Source: Acidobacteriota bacterium
GTDB lineage: Bacteria; Acidobacteriota; Terriglobia; Terriglobales; Acidobacteriaceae
Assembly (NCBI GenBank): GCA_018268895.1
Contig: JAFDVP010000007.1
Location: 947,570-1,011,569 of the forward strand
Direction: 5' to 3'
Length of the DNA: 64,000 nt
Of the stretch, positions 43,329-52,500 are shown piece after piece (positions within the stretch are counted from its first letter, which is position 1; the number at the start of each line of letters is the position of its first letter). Under the pieces are notes generated by a model that saw only the letters and a program-made list of their open reading frames with translations, was not told the origin of the DNA and made no database searches. A program made the position numbers and the translations under genes.

Positions 43329-45050
43329 ATGCAGCAGATGGACTCTATTCACGCCGAAGACCACGAAAGCCACGACGCTCGCCCTGCCCGCTCAGGCACG
43401 CGGCGTCGCATGGCCGCTCATCTGCGTCGCTTCTGGATTGTCTACGCTCTGCTCGCTCTTGTGCTGGGGCTGGCCATGCTGCCGCCGCTGGTCAACGTGA
43501 ACCGTTTCCGTCGGCGGATTGCAACCAGCATTGGGGGAAGCCTCGGCCGGCCGGTACACCTGGATAACGTGTCGATGAGCGTCTTTCCGCTACCCGGCTT
43601 CGTGATTGAGAACCTGGTCGTCGACGAAGACCCGGCCTTCGGCTCCGAACCGATCATTCGCGCCAACACGGTGCGCGCGACGCTGCGGCTCTCTTCGCTG
43701 TGGCGCAGGCGGGTCGAGTTCTCGACGATCAGCTTTACCGAGCCGAGCGTGAACCTGGTGCATACCTCAGCCGGAAAGTGGAACATCGAAGAGGTGCTGA
43801 TGCAGGCCTCGCGGATTGACGCCGCTCCAACCACGCAGCGGAAGGCAGGATCTGCGCCGCGGTTCCCGTACATTGAAGCCACCGGGGCGCGCCTGAACTT
43901 CAAGATGGAGCAGGAGAAGTTGCCCTTCTCGCTGGTCGATTCGGAGTTTGCGCTGTGGTCGCCGGACCCAGAGCAGTGGCGACTGCGGCTGCGCGCACAC
44001 CCCACGCGAACGGACACCAGCATCTCGAACGCCGGCATCGTAGAGCTGGAGGCGACGCTGGGGCGGGGAGACTCGCTGGCGCACATCCCGCTGAACCTGA
44101 CAGGGCAATGGCGCGACGCTCCACTGGGCGAGACCAGCCGTGTGCTGGCCAGTCACGACGCAGGATGGCGCGGGAACCTGGCGCTCACGACGAACATTCG
44201 CGGAACGATCGGCGAGGGCGCGGTCACTGCGCGTCTTCGATTGATCGGCGCGCGCAGGGCCGATTTTGTTCCGCAACAGCCGCTGACCGCAGAGATCGAG
44301 TGCTTCGCTACCGCAACCTCGGTCTTTCACAGCTTTCAGGACGTGCGCTGCTCGTGGCCACCCAACGCCTCCTCCGGCGTACCAACTGTCGCGGCGACGG
44401 GAGAGATCCCGAACATTCGGCGGCTGGAGGACGCGCAGATCCAGATCGGCACTTCGGGGGTTCCCGCCGCAACCGTTCTTGGTTGGTTGCGGGTCCTCAC
44501 ACCGGGCGTCGCCGACGATATAACGGCAGCGGGCACCCTGACAGGGAGCGTCTCTTATAACGAAGCTGCCGATCGCCAATGGTTCGGTCATCTGACCGTC
44601 CACGATGCGGAGCTAAGGCCGGGGGCTGACAGATCGAACGAATCCTTAATTAAAGGTGATATCTCATTGTCGAAGACGAACACGGCGGATACCGAGGTCC
44701 ATCGGCGGCCGGTGAAGACTCTCCCCTCTCCGGAAGGCTTTATTTTGTCATCGACGGCACTCTCCCTGGGTGGGCATGATCCAGCGGTTTTAGAAGGACA
44801 TCTCGATGGCAGCGGATACGCTTTGCATCTGACGGGGCCGGCAACTGTCGAGCGCCTGAAACAACTGGGAACGGCGCTGCCGTGCCTGGGCGGTGGACTG
44901 GATTCTGTAGTGGAAGCGGCGACAGAAACGGCACCGGTTCGAGTTGACCTTACATCCACTCATTTCTGGGGAGATCCATCACCACGGGTATGGCAGGACT
45001 CTTCGCTGCATCAAACCACGGCTGTGGCGAAGACGCGAAAGTCGCATTGA
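43329..45050 (+). CDS. AsmA-family-like membrane protein
   Basis: 573 residues from ATG 43329. One helix near the N-terminus (FWIVYALLALVLGLAMLPPL), then the AsmA hallmark NRFRRRIATSIGGSLGRPVHLDNVSM (quoted in part: LGRPVHLDNVSMSVFP) and beta-rich repeats (FSTISFTEPSVNLVHTSAGK). AsmA/YhdP-like proteins line bridges for phospholipid transfer between membranes. Length is shorter than the giant members. The C-terminus is less conserved with a Thr/Ser-rich tail. It follows two lepB genes after 44 bp; weak ribosome site. Family call from the N-terminus and strand pattern. Confidence 0.72.
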   Translation: MQQMDSIHAEDHESHDARPARSGTRRRMAAHLRRFWIVYALLALVLGLAMLPPLVNVNRFRRRIATSIGGSLGRPVHLDNVSMSVFPLPGFVIENLVVDEDPAFGSEPIIRANTVRATLRLSSLWRRRVEFSTISFTEPSVNLVHTSAGKWNIEEVLMQASRIDAAPTTQRKAGSAPRFPYIEATGARLNFKMEQEKLPFSLVDSEFALWSPDPEQWRLRLRAHPTRTDTSISNAGIVELEATLGRGDSLAHIPLNLTGQWRDAPLGETSRVLASHDAGWRGNLALTTNIRGTIGEGAVTARLRLIGARRADFVPQQPLTAEIECFATATSVFHSFQDVRCSWPPNASSGVPTVAATGEIPNIRRLEDAQIQIGTSGVPAATVLGWLRVLTPGVADDITAAGTLTGSVSYNEAADRQWFGHLTVHDAELRPGADRSNESLIKGDISLSKTNTADTEVHRRPVKTLPSPEGFILSSTALSLGGHDPAVLEGHLDGSGYALHLTGPATVERLKQLGTALPCLGGGLDSVVEAATETAPVRVDLTSTHFWGDPSPRVWQDSSLHQTTAVAKTRKSH

Positions 45051-45066
45051 CCCCGGTTGATCGCCA

Positions 45067-45111
45067 GAAAATGCAGATCCTTCGACTCCGCGGCTTCGCT
45101 CAGGATGACAA
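45067..45111. repeat. Dispersed intergenic repeat, copy 2
   Basis: Starts GAAAATGCAGATCCTTCGAC and ends GCTCAGGATGACAA, differing from the copy at 38544-38586 at a few positions and a 3-bp insertion (CCGCGG). Lies 16 bp after the AsmA-like stop. Only one ATGACA is present here. Confidence 0.75.
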
Positions 45112-45157
45112 GGAATGAAGGTGACGGTAAAGCGCTCGAAGCGAGCCTAAACGGGCG

Positions 45158-45841
45158 TTATCCCTGAACCGAGATACCTGAGAATGTCAGCACGACTCTT
45201 CCGCGAACCGGCGTACCGAAGACGCGGGCAGGCTCGAAGACGCTGAGCATGAGCTGGTCGGTTACCTGGGACTTGACCGAGGTATCCGTAGGGCCGGAGA
45301 CGATGTCGTAGTCGTAGACCCGTCCCTGGTCGTTGACCATCGCCTCCACAACGATCACTGAATCGCCGCCGGTAACAATCGGGCGAGGGGCAACCGCGGA
45401 GTAAAGATAGTGCGGCGCAGTCATGGATCCCATCAAAGGCTCGTCGTTCGCCATCACTGGCGCAGGAGCTGCCAGACCGCCGAGGAGAAGCACGATTCCA
45501 CCCACCAAGGCGATTGAGCTGGCAAAACCAGCCGAGACCTGGACGAGCAGGGGGCGGAAGGCATTGTCCCACTTGACCGCCAGGGTGTCGCGCCAACTGG
45601 ACTTCTTCGCTGCAACCTCGTGGGAGATCGCGATACGCAGGCGCATGCTCATGTCTTCCGGCGCCCTTGCCGGACCGAGCATCGCCAGGGAGCGCTGCAT
45701 CTGACGCAGAGCGCTGAACTCCTTCCGGCAGCTCTCGCAGCCCTCAAGATGACGCGCGATCTTCTGCATCTGCCTGCCATCGATCGCTCCATCGAGGTAT
45801 GCCGAGAAGGATGAACGAACTTTATCGCAGCCAGATGTCAT
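45158..45841 (-). CDS. Anti-sigma factor (zinc-finger type)
   Basis: 227 residues. An N-terminal putative zinc-finger domain (zf-HC2): Cys5, then YLDGAIDG, and ARHLEGCESCRKE, the His-x3-Cys-x2-Cys motif at 31-38. One membrane helix (SSIALVGGIVLLLGGLA) near 115 and a periplasmic part of about 90 residues that looks like a TonB C-terminal or energy-transducer-type fold (VVEAMVNDQGRVYDYDIVSG, FGTPVRGRVVLTF). It overlaps the ECF sigma gene by four bases (ATGA), so the pair is coupled. It should hold that sigma factor at the membrane until a signal arrives. Confidence 0.88.
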   Translation of the reverse strand: MTSGCDKVRSSFSAYLDGAIDGRQMQKIARHLEGCESCRKEFSALRQMQRSLAMLGPARAPEDMSMRLRIAISHEVAAKKSSWRDTLAVKWDNAFRPLLVQVSAGFASSIALVGGIVLLLGGLAAPAPVMANDEPLMGSMTAPHYLYSAVAPRPIVTGGDSVIVVEAMVNDQGRVYDYDIVSGPTDTSVKSQVTDQLMLSVFEPARVFGTPVRGRVVLTFSGISVQG

Positions 45842-46557
45842 CGCGTCACCGTCTCCGGATCGAACTTTACCCCGGACCTATGGTTGGATGGAGCTGTTGC
45901 CGTGAAAGAAGCGGAATTTTTTGCCGGCGCCTCAGAGACCAGCAACGCGCGCAGGGCGGAACGCCCCCGGGTGAGTCTCGATTTCACCGTACCTATATTG
46001 ACGTTGAGGATCTCTGCGATCTCCTCGTAGGTAAAACCTTCTATCTCGCGAAGGACGACAACGGTACGAAAGGCTTCGGGAACCTGCCGGAGCGCGTCTT
46101 CCACGCGATGGCGCAGCTCCGATTGCGCGGCATGATCGAAGGGCGAGTCGCCGGAGTCGGCGAGGGTCGCCATCAGGGTGCCGTCATCGCCGGGGTCTGC
46201 CGACTCGGCCGAAGAGTCGATCGTAAGCTCCTGTTTCTTATGGCGCGACCACCAGCGGCGCTGGTTGGAAGCCTCGTGCAGAGCGATGCGGTACAACCAG
46301 GTCCGCAGGCTGGATTCACCATGAAAACCGCGGATGCTGCGGAAGACCTTGATGAAGACTTCCTGGGTGATATCGGCCGCGTCATGCGGGTCGGTAAGGC
46401 TGCGTGCAATCAGCGAGTAGAGCGGCTGATGATATTGCGCGATGAGGATGGCGAAGGCGTCCTCGCTGCCAGCCTTGAGGTCGGCGACGAGCGCTGCTTC
46501 TTCGGTGGTGATACCGATCGCGCTTGCCAGATTTCCCACGAACATGCCCGCCTGCAT
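45838..46557 (-). CDS. ECF RNA polymerase sigma factor (RpoE/SigW-like)
   Basis: 239 residues. Region 2 (about 40-105): YHQPLYSLIARSLTDPHDAA, ITQEVFIKVFRSI and TWLYRIALHEASNQRRWW. Region 4 (about 155-205): VPEAFRTVVVLREIEGFTYE (part) and NIGTVKSRLTRGR. GAGGT lies 8 nt before ATG 46557. The acidic linker (SSAESADPGDDG) is short. Coupled with the zinc-finger anti-sigma gene by ATGA overlap, giving an envelope-stress-type module separate from the one at 33.7-35.4 kb. Confidence 0.92.
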   Translation of the reverse strand: MQAGMFVGNLASAIGITTEEAALVADLKAGSEDAFAILIAQYHQPLYSLIARSLTDPHDAADITQEVFIKVFRSIRGFHGESSLRTWLYRIALHEASNQRRWWSRHKKQELTIDSSAESADPGDDGTLMATLADSGDSPFDHAAQSELRHRVEDALRQVPEAFRTVVVLREIEGFTYEEIAEILNVNIGTVKSRLTRGRSALRALLVSEAPAKNSASFTATAPSNHRSGVKFDPETVTR

Positions 46558-46764
46558 ACCGGGTGACCTCTACACTACGACTTTTGTGTAACGTGTGGCA
46601 AACACATGCACCGCAAAGTGTGCACAGGAAGAACTGCGCCTCCGGAGGCCGAGTGCTCGCTTCACTCTACAGGCTTAGACACCAGCAACTTCGAGGATGT
46701 TCCCAGAGGGGTTGCATTTGGATGAGCCCACGTAAGGCCAGAGTCCGCCCTGAGCGCAAACAAC

Positions 46765-47829
46765 TCAATCCGGATGCACGACGGATGCCTGGCTCCGCAA
46801 AGGGGCTGATCTGGAGTCGAATCGATTCGACCATCTCTTACCCAACTGAATCCAAAAGGATTCATAGTACCGGGTGGAAAGATGCGCAAAGAGAAACGAC
46901 AGCGCTAGACACAGTGGTCTTTTGAGATACCGGACGAGTGTTCCTCCGCTACCGAGCCAACCCGCCATGGTAATGGGATGAAGAACATAGAGGGCGTAGG
47001 AGATGTTCGCCATATAACGCAGCGGTGCGGAGCCAAGCAGCGAGGAAAACCAGCCGTGTGGCCGAACCAGGGTACAGCCAACCAGCGAAGCTGCAATATA
47101 GGGTCGTGCGTATTGGAGCCAAGTGAAACGATCATGACTGGCAACCACCAGGAGAACGATCATCACGTAAGGGTTCAGTGGAAGAAGAAGACGCCGCAGT
47201 CTTTCGCTGCCTGGAAGGTGCATGAAGAGAGCCAGGGTGGCTCCTGCAAGAATCTCGTCGACACGAAACCAGGTAACGATCGACATGGGTTCATGATGGA
47301 CGATGCGAAACATGGTGACCGCAAGACACAGAAGGGGCAAACCGAGCAGGCCGCGACGCGAGAGCAGAAGACAATTGAGTGCCACCGCCACATAAAACTG
47401 CATTTCGACGCAGACACTCCACAGGTGCCCATTGAAATGGCCAAGCCAGAATGGAGGAATATTTGCGTAAAAGAGCAATTGCGCACAATACATGGCAAAC
47501 GGCGCTTTAATCAGAGGAAATACGATGAGGGTATACAGCCAGATCAAAGGCAAAATACGGCAAAAACGGCGAACAAGGAACTTCGGCACGTTTGGATCAA
47601 AGAGCAAGGTTGAGGTGATAAGAAACCCGGACAAGGTAAAGAAGATTGCCATTCCTGAACCTGCGATGGCAGCGTTCATCTCGAACCGTTTCGGACCGAG
47701 GGGGAACATGTGTCCGGCTAAAACGAGCAAAATACTAATTCCGCGCCATCCATCGAGGGCGGGAAAATGAGGCATCTTCCCGCTGATTTGTTCCCAATAG
47801 GATTCGGCACGGGCGGTTTGCAGCGTCAT
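46765..47829 (-). CDS. Acyltransferase family 3 membrane protein (OafA/YrhL-like)
   Basis: 354 residues from ATG 47829; TTG 47838 would add three. About ten membrane helices. The acyltransferase-3 signature is complete: LDGWRGISILLVLAGH with the catalytic-type His at its end, FFTLSGFLI, and RRFCRILPLIWLYT. HLWSVCVEMQFYV corresponds to the second conserved box. Such proteins O-acetylate or succinylate surface polysaccharides, glycolipids or antibiotics. No sugar gene cluster adjoins it. The 200 bp between it and the sigma gene holds nothing recognised. Confidence 0.9.
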   Translation of the reverse strand: MTLQTARAESYWEQISGKMPHFPALDGWRGISILLVLAGHMFPLGPKRFEMNAAIAGSGMAIFFTLSGFLITSTLLFDPNVPKFLVRRFCRILPLIWLYTLIVFPLIKAPFAMYCAQLLFYANIPPFWLGHFNGHLWSVCVEMQFYVAVALNCLLLSRRGLLGLPLLCLAVTMFRIVHHEPMSIVTWFRVDEILAGATLALFMHLPGSERLRRLLLPLNPYVMIVLLVVASHDRFTWLQYARPYIAASLVGCTLVRPHGWFSSLLGSAPLRYMANISYALYVLHPITMAGWLGSGGTLVRYLKRPLCLALSFLFAHLSTRYYESFWIQLGKRWSNRFDSRSAPLRSQASVVHPD

Positions 47830-48027
47830 TGTTCTCAATCACCGTCTTACAGAACGTTCTAAGAAGTGCCCAAAGCAACAACAACATTCACACGTAACAC
47901 AAAGCAGGAGGTTCTACATGGGAAAGAGTTGAGTCAGCGTAACATAGTCAAGTTTCTTTTAGACTCCTCACAGTTGACGAATAAGTCTTGAGCAGAGACA
48001 ATTAGAGAGTTGTCCCAACCAGCATGT

Positions 48028-48103
48028 GGGCCTGTGGCGCAGCTGGGAGCGCGCTTCCATGGCATGGAAGAGGTCATCGGTTCGATCCCGATCAGGTCCA
48101 CCA
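48028..48103 (+). tRNA. tRNA-Ala (GGC)
   Basis: Acceptor stem GGGCCTG/CAGGTCC (one G-T), D arm GCGC, anticodon stem CTTCC/GGAAG with loop ATGGCAT (anticodon GGC), T arm GGTTCGATCCC, discriminator A and encoded CCA. Confidence 0.97.
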
Positions 48104-48548
48104 ATCAATCCAACAATTTAGCGGAAGTTTCTAAAGACGCGCGATACGTTGTATCCGGTTCATCCGTGTAAGTCTTCATCGCCCGGATTATGTCATCGCA
48201 GGCGGGCCTGGCGGCGGTGGCCCCGGAAGCATTGCCTATGGCTTCAACGAAGGGCGCGTCGGTGTGGGTGTGTATGACGCGCAGGCTGGCTAAGGAGCTT
48301 GGGCCGCGCAGGTACAGACCGAACATGGTGGCGCGAACACCAATATGAAAACCACCATAACTATTGGCCGCGCAGGATTCCCGGCATGAAGGAAGCGCTC
48401 CCTGGGTTCGCCTGAATTTGCGATTTAATGTGTGAAGCGCCCTCACAACCAATGAGGGCGCTTCACACATCAAGAGGAATTGTTCTGGCTGCGGCACCGA
48501 TACCTGCCTGCGACAGGTTGGGCGCAATAGAAGTTCCACTTATGCGAT
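48104..48548. other. 445-bp stretch without a supported gene
   Basis: Between tRNA-Ala and the TonB receptor stop. A minus-strand frame of 144 codons (48105-48539) exists but runs through the hairpin at 48428-48470, has no ribosome site and no recognised motif. The stretch may hold decayed coding sequence; I see no repeat of the tRNA end here. Confidence 0.55.
48428..48470. terminator. Perfect 18-bp hairpin, terminator-like
   Basis: ATGTGTGAAGCGCCCTCA and TGAGGGCGCTTCACACAT are perfectly complementary across a 7-nt loop. It lies 78 bp downstream of the TonB receptor stop (minus strand). The T-tract on that side is poor (ATTAAAT), so a transcript-stabilising role is equally possible. Confidence 0.65.
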
Positions 48549-51500
48549 CTAGAATTCGACTCGTGCGTGGAACTGCGCAAGCCGGGGGTTGGTCAACAAG
48601 CTCGTTGCATTGCCGAAGCTATTTGTACTATCGATGCGAGCGGAGATCGATTTTGCATCAAACCGCACGCTATTGGTGACATTGAACAATTCGATTCCAG
48701 CTTTGACCTTCATATGCTCGTTCACGGAGAATGCTTTTTCCAATCCTGCATCCTCCTCGAAGTAGCCGTCCCCTCGGAGCGGATTTCTGGTTCCCGATTC
48801 TCCGGGGAGCGCGAAGTCGAATGCCGCAAGAACGGCGGCAGGATCGGCAAAGCGTTGTTGCAACTTTCCGCGTCCACTGGGGATTTTGCCGATCTGCGTT
48901 GCAAAGCCCTGGATGTCGTAGTTTGTCGGGTAGTTGCTTCCATTATTGACTTGAAAGGGAAAGCCGCTGGTCCAGCGAACGATGCCCGTGGTTTGCCATC
49001 CACCTATCAGCAGATCTGCGAACCTTGAGATGGACGAACCGAACTTCTGACCGCGGCCGAAGGGCAGCTTCCAGATATAGTTTGTGTTGATCTGGTGGCG
49101 CAGGTCGAAGTCCGAGGGGCCGTAGAGCTGATCCGGGGCCCAGGTGTTGATGATCTGAGCGCTATTGGTCGAGCCTGAGGAGCCAAGCCTTTCAGCCTGG
49201 GAGGTTGCATCCAGCGACTTCGAGTAGGTGTAGTTGAAGTCGGCCTGCAGGCCCAGACCAAATCGCTGGCGATAGACCACCTGGAGCGCGTTGTAGTTTG
49301 AATTGCCGATCGATCTCCAGGCATAGAGCGCGGAGAACTGGTCATGATAGTAGCGGTTGGAGGGGTAGGTGCCGTTGGGATTGATTCCGGCGCCTGTCGC
49401 TGCGTCCGGCATATCCAGGGCATACAGCGCATTGGCTTCGTTATATAGATTCTGCTGGTAGAGCTGATAGATATTCTGCGTTGCCGTGAAGCCAGGCCCG
49501 AACCCGATATCCTGCCCGCCAAGTGCGCCGAACAACTGCTCCCAATAGCCGATAGGCTGGACAGTGGAGACATCGACGCCATTGCCGCCATTGGCGCGGG
49601 CCATCTTGGACATCTGCGCCGCCGCGGCAAAATAGCTTGTCCCTCCAACGGAGAGGTTTGTGGGCATGGCTACGTCCTGCTGCTCAAGCAGACGATGCGC
49701 GAAGCGTCCGACGTAGATCAATTCAAGCGAAGACCCATTGCGAATCTCGCGCGAGACGGAGAAATCGACAACATGTGAGTACGGCGTCTTAATCGCCGAG
49801 TCCTGAGACCAGTAGATGGCTCCGCTCGTTGGGCCGCTTTGCACCGGGATGCCGGGGAAACCTATCTTCGGAGGAGGAGGAAGCAGGCTTTGCGGAACAT
49901 TGTTGACGCCGGTGAAACGAGGTGCATTCCCGATCTTCAATGCGCCGGCGCTGGTCTGAAGGGTGGTCGCAAGACCGAACGATCCCTCGTTGACGAAGTT
50001 ATCGACGATGGCGGCGCCGAAGTGATCGAACACGAGAGAGTAGCCTGCCCGGATACTGCTCTTACCATTGCCAAGCAGCTTGTTCAAGAACCCGGAGTCC
50101 GGGTTAGGCGAGAATGCCAGCGCAAAGCGTGGGCTGATGTTTGTCTTTTCGGGTGTCCAGTAATCGGGCTTGCCGTTGTAGCGTCCGTTCAGCGGAAACC
50201 CCAGCTCTCCTGCACCACTGGCCGCTTTGCCGGAACCAGCCAACTGAGCACTCTGATTGACAAACTGTGTCAGCGAGAAGTTACCCGATCCACATGTGCT
50301 GCCGACGACCTGGCAAATGCCAACCTGCGTCCCTGTCGTCTCAGCCGGGGCCTGGAGGTAGGAGTACCTCAGGCCATAGGTGAGAGTCAGGTTGCTGAGT
50401 ACCTTCCAACTGTCCTGCGCGAAAAACTCGTATTCGTTCCAGCGGTAATCTCGCGCGACGGGAGCGCCGACTGGCAGTGTGGAGCCATCTTTTGTGGTGT
50501 TGTAGGTAACATTTCCAACGTTGATGATGCCGACGATACCCATCAGGCTGCCGTTATAGTTTCCCCTATATTTACTGGGAACCGCAGGATACAGAGTCCC
50601 ATAGGCTCCCGGGTCAAATGAGCCGCCACCGCCAGCGATTGCTTGCGGGTTCAGATACTGGTAGGTTCCGGTTGCGTTGGAATAGGAAAGTGAGTTGCTG
50701 GACGTGCGTGTCTCAATAAACCTGATATTGGTGCCGAACGCCAGGTTGTGGTTATGCTTCGTCCAACTGAGATTGTCAGCCAGGTTATAGACTGGCGCGA
50801 TCGTTGAGTTGGACGAGGTTGTCGGAATCAACGACGTGATGCTCTGTAGCGTGACATAGGGCCCGGACAACAGCCCTTTATTACTGAAGCCCTGACGTGT
50901 AAGGCCGAACACGAGATTGTTGACCAGATTGCTGCTGAGCAGCTCCGTATAGCCTGCGGCGAACCCTTTGCTATTGGTTAGCAACGTATTTTGTCCTGGT
51001 TGTCCTGGAAATTTCGGGCCACCGGGTTCGTGGTCGTTCTGCAGATTTCCTCGCCAGAAGAGCATGTGTTTCCCGTTGCCTCGAACGTCCCAGTCGAGCC
51101 GTCCAGTATAGCCGTTGTAGCTGCGCTTGGTGACGTAGGAAAAGCTGTATCCCTGATTGTTAAGTCCGTCACCTACAGTTTTGTCATTCGGCAAAGGATA
51201 TGTATTCAGTAACGCCAAAACAGCAGAGTTAACCCCGATTCCTTGGGGATCCATAGCCTTTAAAACTGCTGGAGTCAGAGTGTAAATACCCGCTGGAGGG
51301 CAGTTTGAATTTACGGTGCAATACTTCAATTCACCGGCGCGATAACTAGGCGTTGGAACTGTCGTGCCCTTCGAAGTAAAGCCCTGGGTGTCGCGCCGTC
51401 CCTCATAGTTGAGGAAGAAGAATGCGTTTTGTTTTTTGATTGGCCCACCGACGGATGCGCCAAACACATTGCGAATGAGCTTTAGCGGAACGTTTGGCTG

Positions 51501-52367
51501 ACCATTGGCCAGTTGTGTTTGTTTGTTGAAGAAGTCGTTTGCGTGAAACAGGTTGTTCCGGTTATACGCATAGACTGCGCCATGAAAGTTGTTGGTTCCA
51601 CTCCGAGTGACAAGCGCAACCTGGGCTCCGGATGAGCGGCCGTCCTGTGCATTCGGATTGCTCGTCGTTACGCGAAACTCGCCGACGGCGTCCTGCGACA
51701 CGCGCAATACGCTGGTGAACGCGTAGCCGTTGTTGATGTCATTCACGTCGACGCCATCGAGTGTGATGTTCGACTGGTCCGAACGCCCTCCGTTCACCGT
51801 TCCGCTACGTGAGTCGCTGCTGGTGTTGCCGTTTGACGCGGTGCCAGTATCGGAATCGGTGCGGCCCATAAACGTAACGCCCGGTTGCAGACTCAGCAGG
51901 TCAGGAACGTTTCTCGCTTCGCTTGGCAAATTTACAATCTGTTCCTGGGAAAAGGCATTGCCTAGCGTTGCATCCGTTGTATTCAAGGTCGGCTGAATAT
52001 CGGCGCTCACCGTTACATCGGACGAGACCGTAGCAACGCTTAGAGCTACGTTGATGGTGGCGGGCTGGCTTACAAGAAGCTCGATACCGGTCTTCTTCTG
52101 TGTGGTGAACCCCTGCGAGCTGATGGTCAATTCGTAGCGTCCGGGAGCGAGTTGCGAGAACTGGTAGTCGCCACTGCCGTTCGTAATGCCTGACCGGCTG
52201 GAGCCCGTCGTCGTACGCGTGAGCCTGACCGAAGCTCCGGGGACAACAGCGCCCGCGGCATCCGTTACGCGGCCTCCTAAGGAAGTTGTTGCCTGCCCCC
52301 TGACAAAAGAGGAGCAGAGAAAAAGCAGACAGACAAGGGATATGCGTACAGTGTGCTTCAAAGGCAT
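48549..52367 (-). CDS. Oar-like TonB-dependent receptor with carboxypeptidase-regulatory domain (1)
   Basis: 1272 residues from ATG 52367, where GGA lies 6 nt upstream and a signal peptide follows (VRISLVCLLFLCSSFVRGQ); a frame to 52481 is not supported. The N-terminal CarboxypepD_reg domain (about 25-105: LGGRVTDAAGAVVPGASVRL, YELTISSQGFTTQ) precedes a plug domain (about 120-250: EARNVPDLLSLQPGV, NITLDGVDVNDINNG) and a large beta-barrel, ending in an aromatic residue (HARVEF). Outer-membrane uptake of a large substrate, powered by TonB. Hairpin terminator downstream at 48428-48470. Ligand unknown; no SusD partner is present. Confidence 0.93.
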   Translation of the reverse strand: MPLKHTVRISLVCLLFLCSSFVRGQATTSLGGRVTDAAGAVVPGASVRLTRTTTGSSRSGITNGSGDYQFSQLAPGRYELTISSQGFTTQKKTGIELLVSQPATINVALSVATVSSDVTVSADIQPTLNTTDATLGNAFSQEQIVNLPSEARNVPDLLSLQPGVTFMGRTDSDTGTASNGNTSSDSRSGTVNGGRSDQSNITLDGVDVNDINNGYAFTSVLRVSQDAVGEFRVTTSNPNAQDGRSSGAQVALVTRSGTNNFHGAVYAYNRNNLFHANDFFNKQTQLANGQPNVPLKLIRNVFGASVGGPIKKQNAFFFLNYEGRRDTQGFTSKGTTVPTPSYRAGELKYCTVNSNCPPAGIYTLTPAVLKAMDPQGIGVNSAVLALLNTYPLPNDKTVGDGLNNQGYSFSYVTKRSYNGYTGRLDWDVRGNGKHMLFWRGNLQNDHEPGGPKFPGQPGQNTLLTNSKGFAAGYTELLSSNLVNNLVFGLTRQGFSNKGLLSGPYVTLQSITSLIPTTSSNSTIAPVYNLADNLSWTKHNHNLAFGTNIRFIETRTSSNSLSYSNATGTYQYLNPQAIAGGGGSFDPGAYGTLYPAVPSKYRGNYNGSLMGIVGIINVGNVTYNTTKDGSTLPVGAPVARDYRWNEYEFFAQDSWKVLSNLTLTYGLRYSYLQAPAETTGTQVGICQVVGSTCGSGNFSLTQFVNQSAQLAGSGKAASGAGELGFPLNGRYNGKPDYWTPEKTNISPRFALAFSPNPDSGFLNKLLGNGKSSIRAGYSLVFDHFGAAIVDNFVNEGSFGLATTLQTSAGALKIGNAPRFTGVNNVPQSLLPPPPKIGFPGIPVQSGPTSGAIYWSQDSAIKTPYSHVVDFSVSREIRNGSSLELIYVGRFAHRLLEQQDVAMPTNLSVGGTSYFAAAAQMSKMARANGGNGVDVSTVQPIGYWEQLFGALGGQDIGFGPGFTATQNIYQLYQQNLYNEANALYALDMPDAATGAGINPNGTYPSNRYYHDQFSALYAWRSIGNSNYNALQVVYRQRFGLGLQADFNYTYSKSLDATSQAERLGSSGSTNSAQIINTWAPDQLYGPSDFDLRHQINTNYIWKLPFGRGQKFGSSISRFADLLIGGWQTTGIVRWTSGFPFQVNNGSNYPTNYDIQGFATQIGKIPSGRGKLQQRFADPAAVLAAFDFALPGESGTRNPLRGDGYFEEDAGLEKAFSVNEHMKVKAGIELFNVTNSVRFDAKSISARIDSTNSFGNATSLLTNPRLAQFHARVEF

Positions 52368-52500
52368 GTCGAATCCAACCTTTCTTTCGCAAACATGGAA
52401 TTCAGGGGCCGGCGTAAAGCCGACGCTCCGATGCAGATTTCTTTGAAAGTTACCGCTTACGGTCGACCAACAAAATATCACTGAATCGCTGATTCCGGTA

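Noticed and set aside
48105..48539. 144-codon minus-strand frame ending next to tRNA-Ala, checked as a possible integrase remnant
   Set aside because: No tyrosine-recombinase motif, no repeat of the tRNA end found, and it includes both arms of the 18-bp hairpin.
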